From Aurantibrevibacter sp041749595 (GTDB taxonomy: Bacteria > Bacteroidota > Bacteroidia > Flavobacteriales > Flavobacteriaceae), in the NCBI GenBank assembly GCA_041749595.1, contig JBGTBA010000080.1, positions 1 to 20,129 of the forward strand: DNA of 20,129 nucleotides. Reading direction: 5' to 3'. The stretch's first letter is position 1. Every line of letters starts with the position of its first letter. The notes beneath the pieces were generated by a model. The model made no database searches. It was not told the origin of the DNA and saw only the letters and a program-made list of their open reading frames with translations. Made by a program: the position numbers and the translations under genes. Of this stretch, positions 7,735-17,006 are shown in pieces.

Positions 7735-8454
7735 ATGCAAGTCACTACCAAGGCCATCGTACTATCTTCTTTAAAGTTCGGGGACACCAGCCTTATCGTA
7801 AGGGCATATACGGCATCGGACGGATTAAAATCCTATGTCCTAAAAGGGGTGTTGTCTGCTAAAAAGGGCAAGGTGAAGACCGCTTATTTTCAACCTTTGA
7901 CCCAATTGGAATTGGTGGCTTTCCACAAGAACAAAGGAACCTTGGAAATTATCAGAGAGGCCAAAGTACATTATCCTTACAAAACAGCACATACCGATTT
8001 GGCCAAGAATGCGCTAACACTTTTTCTGGCAGAAATGTTGGGCAACAGTATTTTTGAAGAGGAACGGAACGAAGAATTGTTCATTTTTATAGAAGCCGCA
8101 TTGCAGTGGCTGGACAACCACCGTGAAGTTTCCAATTTTCATTTGTTGTTTTTATTGTCCCTGACCCATTATTTGGGATTTTATCCAGATACATCAAACA
8201 TATCCGCCCCGTACTTTGATTTACTGGAAGGTGGTTTCACAGAAGAGGTTTCGTTAAATCCGATGGTGAAGGAAGACAATCTGGATTATTTCAAAAGGTT
8301 TTTAGGCACAAATTTTGATGAAATGCATACCATAAAGATGAATAAAGGACGCAGACAGGAATTACTTAAAATACTTGTTCTTTATTTTGAATTGCACTTA
8401 CAGGGATTTAGAAAACCTAGGTCGCTCACCGTTTTAAATGAAGTTTTTAGCTAA
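7735..8454 (+). CDS. recO: DNA repair protein RecO
   Basis: RecO acts in the RecFOR pathway: it binds SSB-coated single-stranded DNA and helps load RecA at gaps. The 239-residue length is normal. The N-terminal OB-fold start (TTKAIVLSSLKFGDTSLIVRAYT, with the KGVLSAKK loop at about 37-44) and the helical C-terminal domain (LFLLSLTHYLGFYPD at about 142-156) are recognisable. The zinc-finger cysteines of some RecO proteins are absent, as in other Bacteroidota members I recall. ATG at 7735 is well placed behind a -7 box. The next reading frame, a ruined TonB receptor, begins one base after the stop, so an operon existed before the receptor decayed. Confidence 0.96.
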   Translation: MQVTTKAIVLSSLKFGDTSLIVRAYTASDGLKSYVLKGVLSAKKGKVKTAYFQPLTQLELVAFHKNKGTLEIIREAKVHYPYKTAHTDLAKNALTLFLAEMLGNSIFEEERNEELFIFIEAALQWLDNHREVSNFHLLFLLSLTHYLGFYPDTSNISAPYFDLLEGGFTEEVSLNPMVKEDNLDYFKRFLGTNFDEMHTIKMNKGRRQELLKILVLYFELHLQGFRKPRSLTVLNEVFS

Positions 8455-8455
8455 A

Positions 8456-9425
8456 ATGCCAACATTAGTTTTTACGTTATCCTTTTTTATTTGAAACTGC
8501 CCATGCGCAGGAGAGAACCATTGTAGAGACCGATACGGGAAATCTAATTGCCAACGTTGCCGTTTATAGCACGGATAGATCAAAAATTGCTTTAACGAAT
8601 ACCGATGAAAAATGTAATATAGTGGTATTTGACGGAAATGAAGATAGTACAATAAGCCATATGTCCTATGGCATTGTCAAAACAAGCAAGGCCAAGATTT
8701 TAAGAAAAGGGGCTGATGTATATCTTTCCACGAAGCTTGAAGAATTGGATGGGGCGGTAATGTCCATCTCCAAATGGTAACAGCAGAAAAAAGACACCCC
8801 CGGACTATAGCATTCACCGATCCGCAAACGGTGGCGGATATTTTGCGAAATAACGGAAAGTTTTTTGTTCAAAAGAGCCAATTGGAAGGCGGAATCCCCA
8901 TGCTCATGGGTTTTTCCACAAACCGCCTACTTATCGTAGTTGATGGGGTTCGTAAGAACAAGGCCATCTTTAGGGAAGGTAATCTTCAAAATATGATTTC
9001 CGTAGATCCTTTTATGTTAAAAAATAGCGAAATTATTTTTGGCCCGGATGCCTGTAATCTATGGGAGCGATGCTATTGGTGGGATCATTAACTTTTTTGC
9101 CTAAAAACCGCTGCTTTAATCTAATGACAGGCAGGTTTTTCCGCAAATTCCAATTACCTATTTTCATCGGCTAACGATGAAATACAGTACTTTTGGGGTT
9201 TAACTTCGGGAACAAAAAAAGGATCTTTTTTGCCCAGTACCCCTATACCGATTTTTGGGACTTAAAAATGGGGGGGCATGGCCCCCGAGGAATATTTAAG
9301 AAACCAATATGTAGTTACCCGTGACGGTCAAGATGCTTTAATAAAAAACGGTGATCCCGGAAAGCAAGTCTCAAGCGGTTATGGCTAAATAAAAATCACG
9401 TAAAAAATCGCCTATAAACCAAACA
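8456..9425 (+). pseudogene. TonB-dependent outer-membrane receptor, decayed and truncated
   Basis: The sequence reads as a TonB receptor only if several frames are joined. An ATG at 8456 opens a hydrophobic leader that hits TGA. The mature start AQERTIVE (from 8505) shifts frame and runs through a carboxypeptidase-regulatory-like domain to MSISKW, where TAA (8778) interrupts. A further shift near the C-run at 8797-8801 leads into the plug domain: TDPQTVADILRNNGKFFVQK, GGIPMLMGFSTNRLL, VDGVRKNKAIFREGNLQN, then IFGP. Another shift gives IYGSDAIGGIINFF (from 9057). Later fragments, AQYPYTDFWDLKMGGHGP, YVVTRDGQDALIKN and KIAYKPN, end near 9425. The remaining beta-barrel is missing. At least four lesions rule out one sequencing error. 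Confidence 0.92.
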
Positions 9426-9712
9426 GATGTCATGAGGTGTAAGTGGACCATACAGGGGTTGTCAACAAAAAAGTGAAGTTATCGGTCTCCTCCCTTTCAA
9501 CATCATATTTCATGCATTCTTTGTAATATGTTGTCCAAGGATTCGGGAAAATTATACTTCGGCAGACCCGCACAAAATTCCTGTAGATTTTAATTGAACG
9601 GGAATTATTATTCCTAAAATCCGTACATGGAACCGAGGTTAAAATAGCAAAAAAGCATGCTCCAACTATTAGGGATAGCGTATGCGCATTACTCGCTAAA
9701 AATCACGTTAAA
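9426..9712. other. Intergenic region after the receptor remnant
   Basis: No gene is supported. A short minus-strand frame (about 9510-9590) reads FCAGLPKYNFPESLDN with stops close on both sides; it could be another gene scrap but I recognise no family. Confidence 0.35.
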
Positions 9713-10372
9713 TTAAAGCAATTTCAAATCCTTAATGGTTTTAAAGGCAATATCTACATGCTCGTCGTTGACCACAATGGTAAATTCATTGGTAGTAGAA
9801 ATTACTTCGTAGATTACAATCCCTTCCCAAGCCAGTCTTTGGAATATAAAATAGTAAATTCCCGGCACGGAAACATTTTCTGCAGGTAACTTAACGGTTA
9901 TAGAAGATAGGTTTTCGGCCTTTTGGGTACATTTCTCATCTTTAAACAGGGTTTCAATGGTAGCGTCCAACATATTGCTTACCACTACGTTCATCTCGTT
10001 AACCCCTCTGGATGACGTGTAAAAAACATCCTTGTTTTTGTTTACCACCTTCATTAGTTCCGCTTGATTTTCCAAAATGGAATCTGATACTAGAAAAGTA
10101 AAGTCGGTCAGGGAAGAACGTACCGTAATTTCCCCAATGTTCTTTAGCACCTTTATGATCTTGTGGGTAGCTCTAAATTCCAGATCATCGGAAAGCCTTT
10201 TTAACGCCATTACAATGGCCCCGTTCCTAATGTCTTTTCCCAGTTCTTCCTCAATCTCCGGCCTTACGATCCGGGACAGGGAAGTAAGGTTGATAATTCC
10301 CTGTGCCAAAGCACTTTGCAAAAAAGGTTTTTTCTTGATGTAATCTTCTACAACAGATGAGATGGTTTTCAT
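9713..10372 (-). CDS. ACT-domain protein, aspartate-kinase-regulatory-like
   Basis: This 219-residue cytoplasmic protein has no kinase or other catalytic domain. The N-terminal part (1-80) is helical, with KPFLQSALAQGIINLTSLSRIVRP and a stretch ending LKNIGEITVRSS. The C-terminal part (about 145-219) looks like an ACT domain: ITVKLPAENVSVPGIYYFI, LAWEGIVIYEVISTTNEFTIVV and a final helix. A weaker first ACT-like unit may cover 85-140. Close relatives in Flavobacteriaceae are often labelled 'aspartate kinase' because of this ACT similarity, but that activity is not possible here. A role as an amino-acid-sensing regulator is inference. It is transcribed alone from a promoter about 120 bp upstream. 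Confidence 0.75.
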   Translation of the reverse strand: MKTISSVVEDYIKKKPFLQSALAQGIINLTSLSRIVRPEIEEELGKDIRNGAIVMALKRLSDDLEFRATHKIIKVLKNIGEITVRSSLTDFTFLVSDSILENQAELMKVVNKNKDVFYTSSRGVNEMNVVVSNMLDATIETLFKDEKCTQKAENLSSITVKLPAENVSVPGIYYFIFQRLAWEGIVIYEVISTTNEFTIVVNDEHVDIAFKTIKDLKLL

Positions 10373-10492
10373 GCGTAACTTTTTATTGGTTTTTAACGAT
10401 CACACGCCATTTTTAATGATTAAACGAATCAATAGTCTAATTGTTCAATGATTTGTGCAATCTTGTCGGTTTCATTGCGTATTGATTTGCTT

Positions 10493-10525
10493 CAAAAATA
10501 ACAATTTGTTATAAATAAAACAAAA
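10493..10525 (-). promoter_or_regulatory. Putative Bacteroidota promoter of the ACT-domain gene
   Basis: On the minus strand TTTTG (10521-10525) is followed after exactly 20 bp by TATTTTTG (10493-10500), fitting TTTG-N(17-23)-TAnnTTTG. It predicts an untranslated leader of roughly 115 nt, long for this group. Confidence 0.55.
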
Positions 10526-10646
10526 TAAATTATAAGTTAATTTTTCAACTTTGTCCTGAAAAAGATGGGCATTCCTCTATAAATAAGGACTTTGTAAGTC
10601 TTTACGACGGATATTCGACCGAAAAATAGCTAGCGAACTGCTCCCG

Positions 10647-11006
10647 TCAAAAATGATAAAACGCATTTTCCAAATGCTCTATGGTGTATGCGTTTCCTTG
10701 TTTTAGGATGGTAATAATATCAAACCGAACGTCCACATCCAAATCATTTTGTATCACATAGTGGTCCGCCGCCATGACCACAAGCTTTATTTTTTTTGCA
10801 TTGACGGTATCCGCGATATGTTCCAAAAAATCAGAACTTCTGGATTTTACCTCGACAATGGCCAATACCGATCCCTTTTGCGCAATGATGTCGATTTCGG
10901 CTTTTAAGTACCTATAATTACGGTGTTTTATGACATAGCCGTTTTTAAGTAAGCAATCTACCGCTTTTTGTTCACCCTCCTTTCCAAATATATTGTGTTT
11001 CCCCAT
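10647..11006 (-). CDS. YraN family (UPF0102) nuclease-like protein
   Basis: A 119-residue member of the YraN/UPF0102 family, with a Holliday-junction-resolvase-like PD-(D/E)xK fold of unproven activity. Conserved features are GKEGEQKAVDCLLKNGY (8-24), RNYRYLKAEIDIIAQKG (29-45, with E37 and D39) and VEVKSRSS (51-58, with the E52-x-K54 pair). The start is taken at ATG 11006 (MGKHN), where the family begins; an upstream in-frame ATG at 11039 would add 11 unsupported residues. It is divergent from the DUF1800 gene. Confidence 0.93.
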   Translation of the reverse strand: MGKHNIFGKEGEQKAVDCLLKNGYVIKHRNYRYLKAEIDIIAQKGSVLAIVEVKSRSSDFLEHIADTVNAKKIKLVVMAADHYVIQNDLDVDVRFDIITILKQGNAYTIEHLENAFYHF

Positions 11007-11197
11007 AATTCTAAATACATGACTGTCATATTGTTGCATTTCATCGAAAAAATAGCCATTTAATCGATTTATTCAAAGACAACATCGTAAATTCAACCTC
11101 TGAACAACGAAAATACTTGGAATAAAATACTTTCCAAAGCATTCGTTCGTTTAATAGTAACCCCATTACTATAAACCTACTTAACGTAATTTAGACT

Positions 11198-12706
11198 ATG
11201 GAATATTTCATTAATTGCAATACTTCAACCCTAGCGCCGTACACTGTTCCACTAGACAAACAGCGGGCCGCCCATTTGTACAGAAGACTGGGTTTCAGTG
11301 CTTCTGTTGCCATCGTGGACCAAGCCGTGGGCCAAACCGCCAATACGTTGGTGAACGCTTTAATTAATCAGACCCTTAATTTGGCACCTTTGCCCGCACC
11401 TGCTTGGGCAAACTGGAACAACAGTAATTACCCGGATGATGATGATCTAAGAAACCAGATAAAAAATGCCCAAACGGAGGATTTTAAAATAAGTTATGCC
11501 AATTCCCTTATCAACAACAATCTTAGGGATCGGTTGAGTTTCTTCTGGAGCAACCACTTTGTGACGGAATATGATGTGTACGATTGTAATTCTTTCCTTT
11601 ATGGTTACATCAACTGCCTTCAGCGAAACGCCATTGGCAACTTTAAGACTTTTGTCAGTGAAATTGGGATTACCAGTGCCATGCTCTATTATTTGGACGG
11701 TGCTTTTAACAATGGAGACAATCCCAATGAAAACTATGCCCGGGAGCTTTATGAACTGTTTACCCTAGGGGAGGGAAATGGATATACCGAACAGGACATC
11801 ATTGAAACGGCCAAAGCCCTGTCGGGTTACGTAAATAGGACCGATGTGGGCTGTACCCAAGTAACTTTTGATGCTTCGAAATTCAATACTGGCCCCAAGA
11901 CCATCTTTGGCCAAACGGGAAATTGGGGGTATGCCGATGTTATTAATATCCTTTTTCAACAAAGGCCCAATGAGGTTGCCGGTTTTGTGTGCACTAAGCT
12001 CTATGAATTTTTTGTGCATCCGGATTCCAATGATGCTGCCGGAAACGCCCAAACCATTATTCAGGGTATGGCAAGTACGTTTATAGCCAATAATTTTGAA
12101 TTGGCCCCTGTACTATCCCAACTATTTAAAAGCCAACACTTTTTTGATAATGAGGCCATAGGCGTAATCATTAAAAGTCCGTTCGATCTATATCTAAACC
12201 TTGTGAAGGAAACCGATTTTGCCTATGATGACAGGACGGTCCTCAATATTATAGATGCCAGTGATCTTTTGGGACAGACATTGTTCGATCCTGTGGATGT
12301 GGCCGGGTGGCAACGCAATAGACAATGGATAAATACCAACTTCATTATTGGCCGATGGCTTACTTCCGAAGCATTTCTGGAACAGTTTTGGCAAAACAGC
12401 CATGAACAGTTCCGAAATTTTGCCCTACAGGCCATTGGTCCGAGCAACAGCAATACCAGCAATCCTAGAATTGTGGTGCAGGCCATTGTGGATAAGATTA
12501 CGCCGAAAGGACTGCTTACAGAGGCCGATTTCAATAATGCACTATCCGCGTTTACCATTGAAGATGTTCCTGAATACTACTACAGCCCGGACTATACTCC
12601 GGACGGTCAGAGCATATGGGGAATTTCCTTTAGTCAGGAAGCTCCCTCACAAGTATATCTATTGCTGGTATATCTTTCCAGACAACCCGAATTTCAATTA
12701 AAATAA
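11198..12706 (+). CDS. DUF1800 family protein
   Basis: This 502-residue protein belongs to DUF1800 (PF08811). Hallmarks are the opening AAHLYRRLGFS (24-34), FFWSNHFVTE (115-124, conserved W and H), NENYARELYELFTLGEGNGY (177-196), KALSGY (206-211) and the late DVAGWQ-R-x-W block. No signal peptide is evident: the N-terminus MEYFINCNTST is not hydrophobic. So how it meets its partner is unclear. It is followed after 11 bp by the DUF1501 gene, the classic neighbour of DUF1800 in Bacteroidota and Planctomycetes. Function is unknown; an association of the pair with large surface or secreted complexes is inference. Confidence 0.93.
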   Translation: MEYFINCNTSTLAPYTVPLDKQRAAHLYRRLGFSASVAIVDQAVGQTANTLVNALINQTLNLAPLPAPAWANWNNSNYPDDDDLRNQIKNAQTEDFKISYANSLINNNLRDRLSFFWSNHFVTEYDVYDCNSFLYGYINCLQRNAIGNFKTFVSEIGITSAMLYYLDGAFNNGDNPNENYARELYELFTLGEGNGYTEQDIIETAKALSGYVNRTDVGCTQVTFDASKFNTGPKTIFGQTGNWGYADVINILFQQRPNEVAGFVCTKLYEFFVHPDSNDAAGNAQTIIQGMASTFIANNFELAPVLSQLFKSQHFFDNEAIGVIIKSPFDLYLNLVKETDFAYDDRTVLNIIDASDLLGQTLFDPVDVAGWQRNRQWINTNFIIGRWLTSEAFLEQFWQNSHEQFRNFALQAIGPSNSNTSNPRIVVQAIVDKITPKGLLTEADFNNALSAFTIEDVPEYYYSPDYTPDGQSIWGISFSQEAPSQVYLLLVYLSRQPEFQLK

Positions 12707-12717
12707 AACCTACGATT

Positions 12718-14430
12718 ATGTGCGATACCCACCATAATAAACCCGTCAACAAAAAAACCATAAAGAATGACGGACACGATTTTGAACATAAGTACTGGAG
12801 CAGGCGTTCCTTTTTACAGGCCCTGGGAATTGCCGGTTCGGGCTCTATGATACTGGGCAGTAATTTTATCACTGCCTCGGCACCTTCCCCTTTGTCCATG
12901 GCCCTTGCGGCTGCGGAAACCGATAATATATTGATTTTGATTCGATTGTCCGGAGGTAATGACGGGTTAAGTACGGTTATCCCCATACAGCAATATGACA
13001 CTTACCGAAATGCACGCCCCAATATTTACATCCCGGAAAGCAAAATATTAAAACTTACGGATGACTATGGTGTACCATCCTACATGAAAGCATTGGAGCC
13101 CATGTGGGGCGATGGGCAGTTTAAAGCCGTACATGGTGTTGGCTATCAAAACCAAAGTCTGTCCCATTTTACGGGATCGGATATTTTTGCCAACACCGAT
13201 CTGACCACCACGGGTTTCAGTGGTTTGGATACCGGATGGATGGGCAGGCATTTTGAAAACCTGTATCCCGATTACCTATCCGATGCTCCAGGAAGCAGGC
13301 CGGATGGACCTGCCGCCATACAGATCGGCAGTTACGGAAGCCTGGTTTTCCAGGGGGAAGAAACCAATTATGCGTTTGTTACCAACAACATCGATCAGTT
13401 GGAACAAATAGCGGAGACCGGTCTGCAATATTCCTTGGATCCTGTGCTTTTTGATGATTGTATGTATGGCGACCAGCTTCGGTTTTTAAGGGGAGTGTCC
13501 AACGTAACGAACGAGTATGCGGGCAAAATACACGAAGCCTACGAACGCGGGCAAAACCAGGTAACCTACCAGACTAATGGCTTTGCACGGCAAATGGCTC
13601 TTTTGGCGCGTTTGATCAAAGGGAATCTGGGCACCAAAGTGTATATGATCTCCATGGGTGGCTTTGATACCCACGGGAACCAGCCATTGGCACACGAGCG
13701 ACTCATGACCGACCTATCCGTTGCCGTGAACAATTTTTATGAGGATTTAGCTTTTACCCAACAGGATGATAAAGCGCTCAGCATGACGTTTTCCGAATTC
13801 GGAAGACGCATCTTCGAGAACGGCTCCAATGGTACCGACCATGGAAAAGCAGCACCAACCCTATTCTTCGGATCAGGATTGGATGGAAGTGCCTTTGTGG
13901 GGGCGCATCCCACGTTGGATGATCCCGATGGCAGGGGAAATTTGGAATATACCATGGACTTTAGGGATCTGTACGCTACCGTTATGGCAGAATGGCTTTG
14001 TATCCCAATTCCATTGGTGGAACAGCATTTATTGGGACATCCGTATGCGCCAGTGAACCTTGGTTTTAATTGTAGCGGCGTGGATTTTCCCGATATTGTA
14101 TATAGTGATGGGAAACCTACCCTACCAACGCAACCCAATCCTAACGAGCCCAATCCGGATTTGTTGAATGCTATTGTGCACAAACCTTTTTACCCCAACA
14201 AAAGCACACCCTACATCTATCTGGAAATGCCTTTTACAGCCCATGTAGATATTCAATTGTACAACATTCTGGGGCAGAATGTGGGGACGGTCTATAATGA
14301 AATGATGTTGGAAGGATCCACGGAAATCAATATCAGGGATCGTATGTCCATGAGTTTGGCAACGGGGAAATACATTTATAGGATCCAAGTACAGAACCAA
14401 AAAATGAGTAAATCCATAATGGTCGCATAA
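12718..14430 (+). CDS. DUF1501 family protein with Tat signal and T9SS-like tail
   Basis: This 570-residue protein belongs to DUF1501 (PF07394), related to the sulfatase/alkaline phosphatase fold. A Tat signal is visible at WSRRSFLQALGIAGSG (27-42, twin Arg 29-30), implying export of a folded, perhaps cofactor-bearing protein. Family blocks are ILILIRLSGGNDGLSTVIP (71-89), the conserved SMGGFDTHGNQ (about 317-327) and TFSEFGRR. From about residue 488, after a Pro/Asn-rich linker, an 80-residue domain (YPNKSTPYIYLEM, VDIQLYNILGQNVG, ATGKYIYRIQVQNQKMSKSI) resembles a type IX secretion C-terminal signal of the type A sort, which would send it to the cell surface. It is co-transcribed with DUF1800 and closed by a strong terminator. 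Confidence 0.93.
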   Translation: MCDTHHNKPVNKKTIKNDGHDFEHKYWSRRSFLQALGIAGSGSMILGSNFITASAPSPLSMALAAAETDNILILIRLSGGNDGLSTVIPIQQYDTYRNARPNIYIPESKILKLTDDYGVPSYMKALEPMWGDGQFKAVHGVGYQNQSLSHFTGSDIFANTDLTTTGFSGLDTGWMGRHFENLYPDYLSDAPGSRPDGPAAIQIGSYGSLVFQGEETNYAFVTNNIDQLEQIAETGLQYSLDPVLFDDCMYGDQLRFLRGVSNVTNEYAGKIHEAYERGQNQVTYQTNGFARQMALLARLIKGNLGTKVYMISMGGFDTHGNQPLAHERLMTDLSVAVNNFYEDLAFTQQDDKALSMTFSEFGRRIFENGSNGTDHGKAAPTLFFGSGLDGSAFVGAHPTLDDPDGRGNLEYTMDFRDLYATVMAEWLCIPIPLVEQHLLGHPYAPVNLGFNCSGVDFPDIVYSDGKPTLPTQPNPNEPNPDLLNAIVHKPFYPNKSTPYIYLEMPFTAHVDIQLYNILGQNVGTVYNEMMLEGSTEINIRDRMSMSLATGKYIYRIQVQNQKMSKSIMVA

Positions 14431-14445
14431 ATTTCCCCAAAGCCG

Positions 14446-14492
14446 AAAAGTCTCCAAAATTCAAAACTTATTTTTGCGTCTTGGAGACTTTT
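14446..14492 (+). terminator. Intrinsic terminator of the DUF1800-DUF1501 operon
   Basis: AAAAGTCTCCAA (14446-14457) pairs perfectly with TTGGAGACTTTT (14481-14492), a 12-bp stem with a 23-nt loop, 15 bp past the DUF1501 stop and ending in a T-run. The A/T ends make it able to work on both strands. Confidence 0.85.
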
Positions 14493-14739
14493 CATTTTAT
14501 GGCACCTGAAAATTATATCTCCCCTTCATAGGTATTCCTGTACACAGTGAGGAATCTTATGCCAACATTCAATTGTCGGCATTGTTTCCCCAATAGTAGT
14601 AGCCTCTATATTTGTAACCCTCTATACACTAGCTACCCATAAGATACTTCACTTGGATTTTTAGCCAGTCTAAAGGCAACATGATTATCGGCTACCACAG
14701 ATTTTCCCATCCATAAAGCAAGGTAAACCCCAAAAGCTG

Positions 14740-14747
14740 TATTTTTG
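14740..14747 (+). promoter_or_regulatory. Putative -7 box of metG (TATTTTTG)
   Basis: TATTTTTG fits TAnnTTTG and ends 16 bp before the metG ATG. No clear -33 motif stands at the normal distance. The rest of the 270-bp gap after the terminator shows no gene and no T-box-like structure that I could recognise. Confidence 0.4.
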
Positions 14748-14763
14748 TGCCAAATAAGATTTC

Positions 14764-16902
14764 ATGGCTTATAATAACCAGAATCCCAACGGCAATAGTC
14801 GTCCCAATAGATATACCGTTACCGCCGCCCTGCCCTATACCAACGGACCCATTCACATCGGTCATTTGGCCGGAGTGTACGTGCCTGCCGATATCTATGC
14901 GCGTTACCTGCGCTTAACGGGGAATGACGTGCTTTTTGTGTGCGGAAGTGACGAACACGGGGTGGCCATTTCCATGAAAGCTAAAAAAGAAAAGGTTTCA
15001 CCTCAGGAAATTATCGACAAATACCATACGATCATTAAACAATCCTTTGCCGATTTTGGGATTTCCTTCAATAATTATTCGCGTACTTCGGCCCAGATAC
15101 ATCACGAAACAGCATCAGGTTTCTTTAAAAAATTATATGGTAACGGTGATTTTATAGAAGAAACCACGGCTCAATTGTACGATGAAAAAGCACAGCAATT
15201 TCTGGCCGATCGCTTTGTCGTTGGCACCTGTCCAAAATGCGGTCATGAAGAAGCTTACGGCGATCAATGCGAAAATTGTGGCTCTTCACTAAATGCCACG
15301 GACCTCATCAATCCTAAATCGACCTTATCGGGAAGCATACCAGTGCTTAAAGAGACGAAACACTGGTTTCTGCCTCTCGACCGCTATGAGGATTTCTTAA
15401 AAGAGTGGATTCTGGTAGGGCACAAATCTGACTGGAAACCCAATGTATACGGACAGTGCAAATCATGGATCGATGAAGGCTTAAAGGCCAGGGCCGTAAC
15501 CCGGGATTTGGATTGGGGCATTCCCGTACCGTTAAAAGATGCCGAAGGAAAAGTACTCTATGTATGGTTTGATGCCCCAATTGGGTATATATCGGCCACC
15601 AAAGAATGGGCAAAAAGAGAAGGAAAAGATTGGGAACCCTATTGGAAAGATGCCTCCACTAAATTGGTTCACTTTATAGGAAAAGACAATATTGTTTTTC
15701 ATTGCATCATATTTCCTGCAATGTTAAAGGCCGAAGGAAGTTATATATTGCCCGAGAATGTTCCTGCGAATGAGTTTTTAAATTTAGAAGGCAATAAACT
15801 CTCCACTTCTAAAAACTGGGCGGTTTGGTTGCATGAGTATTTGGTCGATTTTCCAAACATGCAAGACGTTTTGCGCTATGCCCTTACGGCCAACGCTCCG
15901 GAAACCAAGGACAACGATTTTGCCTGGAAAGATTTTCAGGCTAGGAACAATAACGAACTGGTGGCCATATTTGGGAACTTCATAAACCGTGTGGTGGTGC
16001 TTACCCACAAATATTACAACGGGGAAGTTCCCCAGCCGAGCGCGTTGAACGATTTGGACAGGGCCACGTTGGCCGATATACGGAAATTCCCGGCCCTCAT
16101 AAGCGCATCCATAGAAAAGTACCGCTTTAGGGAAGGGAGCCAGGAATTGATGAATTTGGCCCGTTTGGGCAATAAATATCTGGCCGATGAAGAACCTTGG
16201 AAAGTTATAAAAGAAGACGAAGCACGGGTAAAGGCCGTAATGTTCGTGGCCCTTCAAATAGCAACGGCATTGGCCGTGTTGGGTGAGCCGTTCTTGCCCT
16301 TTACGTCGAATACCCTAAAAGATATGTTGGGCTTGTCCAAGAGTGGAAAATCTACCGGAAGTTCCAGTAATGGTTACGTCACAGAAGGCATAGGGAACAG
16401 TTGGGATGATATTGCTTCAAAAGAGATCTTACTTCCGCCAGGACATACGATAAACATGGCCGAGCTGTTGTTTAGCAAGGTTGAAGACGCAACCATTCGA
16501 CTACAATTGGATAAACTTAGCGCCACCAAAAAAGCCAACGAATCCATGAACAAAGAGATATTACCACAGAAAGAGACGGTTAACTTCGAGGATTTTTCCA
16601 AAATGGATATCCGTATAGGGACTATTGTAGAAGCTACAAAGATGCCCAAAGCCAAAAAACTGCTCGTCCTAAAAGTGGCCACCGGCTTGGATACCCGAAC
16701 CATTGTTTCCGGTATAGCAGAAAGCTTTAGTCCGGAAGAAATTGTGGGCCAAAAAGTAAGTGTGCTGGTCAATTTGGCACCAAGGGAACTTCGGGGCGTA
16801 CTAAGTGAGGGTATGATTTTGATGACGGAAAACACAGACGGAAAACTGGTTTTTCTCAATCCAGATGAAAGCGGTGTGGAAAATGGAGCTACGGTAAATT
16901 AA
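14764..16902 (+). CDS. metG: Methionine--tRNA ligase
   Basis: This cytoplasmic enzyme charges tRNA-Met for initiation and elongation. At 712 residues it has the full MetG architecture. The Rossmann catalytic domain carries the HIGH motif (31-34, in GPIHIGHL) and KLSTSK (345-350), the MetRS form of KMSKS. A connective-peptide zinc knuckle has C156, C159, C169 and C172 (CPKCG, CENCG). An anticodon-binding helical domain covers about 390-540. The C-terminal dimerising tRNA-binding OB fold starts near 608 (FSKMDIRIGTIVEA, SGIAESFSPEEIVG, LSEGMIL). Residues 536-550 (SGKSTGSSSNGY) form a low-complexity insert. It is a single-gene unit. Confidence 0.98.
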   Translation: MAYNNQNPNGNSRPNRYTVTAALPYTNGPIHIGHLAGVYVPADIYARYLRLTGNDVLFVCGSDEHGVAISMKAKKEKVSPQEIIDKYHTIIKQSFADFGISFNNYSRTSAQIHHETASGFFKKLYGNGDFIEETTAQLYDEKAQQFLADRFVVGTCPKCGHEEAYGDQCENCGSSLNATDLINPKSTLSGSIPVLKETKHWFLPLDRYEDFLKEWILVGHKSDWKPNVYGQCKSWIDEGLKARAVTRDLDWGIPVPLKDAEGKVLYVWFDAPIGYISATKEWAKREGKDWEPYWKDASTKLVHFIGKDNIVFHCIIFPAMLKAEGSYILPENVPANEFLNLEGNKLSTSKNWAVWLHEYLVDFPNMQDVLRYALTANAPETKDNDFAWKDFQARNNNELVAIFGNFINRVVVLTHKYYNGEVPQPSALNDLDRATLADIRKFPALISASIEKYRFREGSQELMNLARLGNKYLADEEPWKVIKEDEARVKAVMFVALQIATALAVLGEPFLPFTSNTLKDMLGLSKSGKSTGSSSNGYVTEGIGNSWDDIASKEILLPPGHTINMAELLFSKVEDATIRLQLDKLSATKKANESMNKEILPQKETVNFEDFSKMDIRIGTIVEATKMPKAKKLLVLKVATGLDTRTIVSGIAESFSPEEIVGQKVSVLVNLAPRELRGVLSEGMILMTENTDGKLVFLNPDESGVENGATVN

Positions 16903-17006
16903 TCGTTTTTTTAAACGCCTCGTTTTCTTTATGTAACATTCCTGATTTTTGATAATTCTCTTCCCTTTCAATTTCGATTCTTTGTAACTTTATAAAAAAT
17001 CGAAAA

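Noticed and set aside
8774..9091. 105-codon frame as an independent gene
   Set aside because: Its product is the middle of a TonB plug domain and continues in other frames on both sides, so it is part of the pseudogene.
14122..14457. 111-codon minus-strand frame inside the DUF1501 gene
   Set aside because: It is a shadow of the strongly supported plus-strand gene and its terminator.
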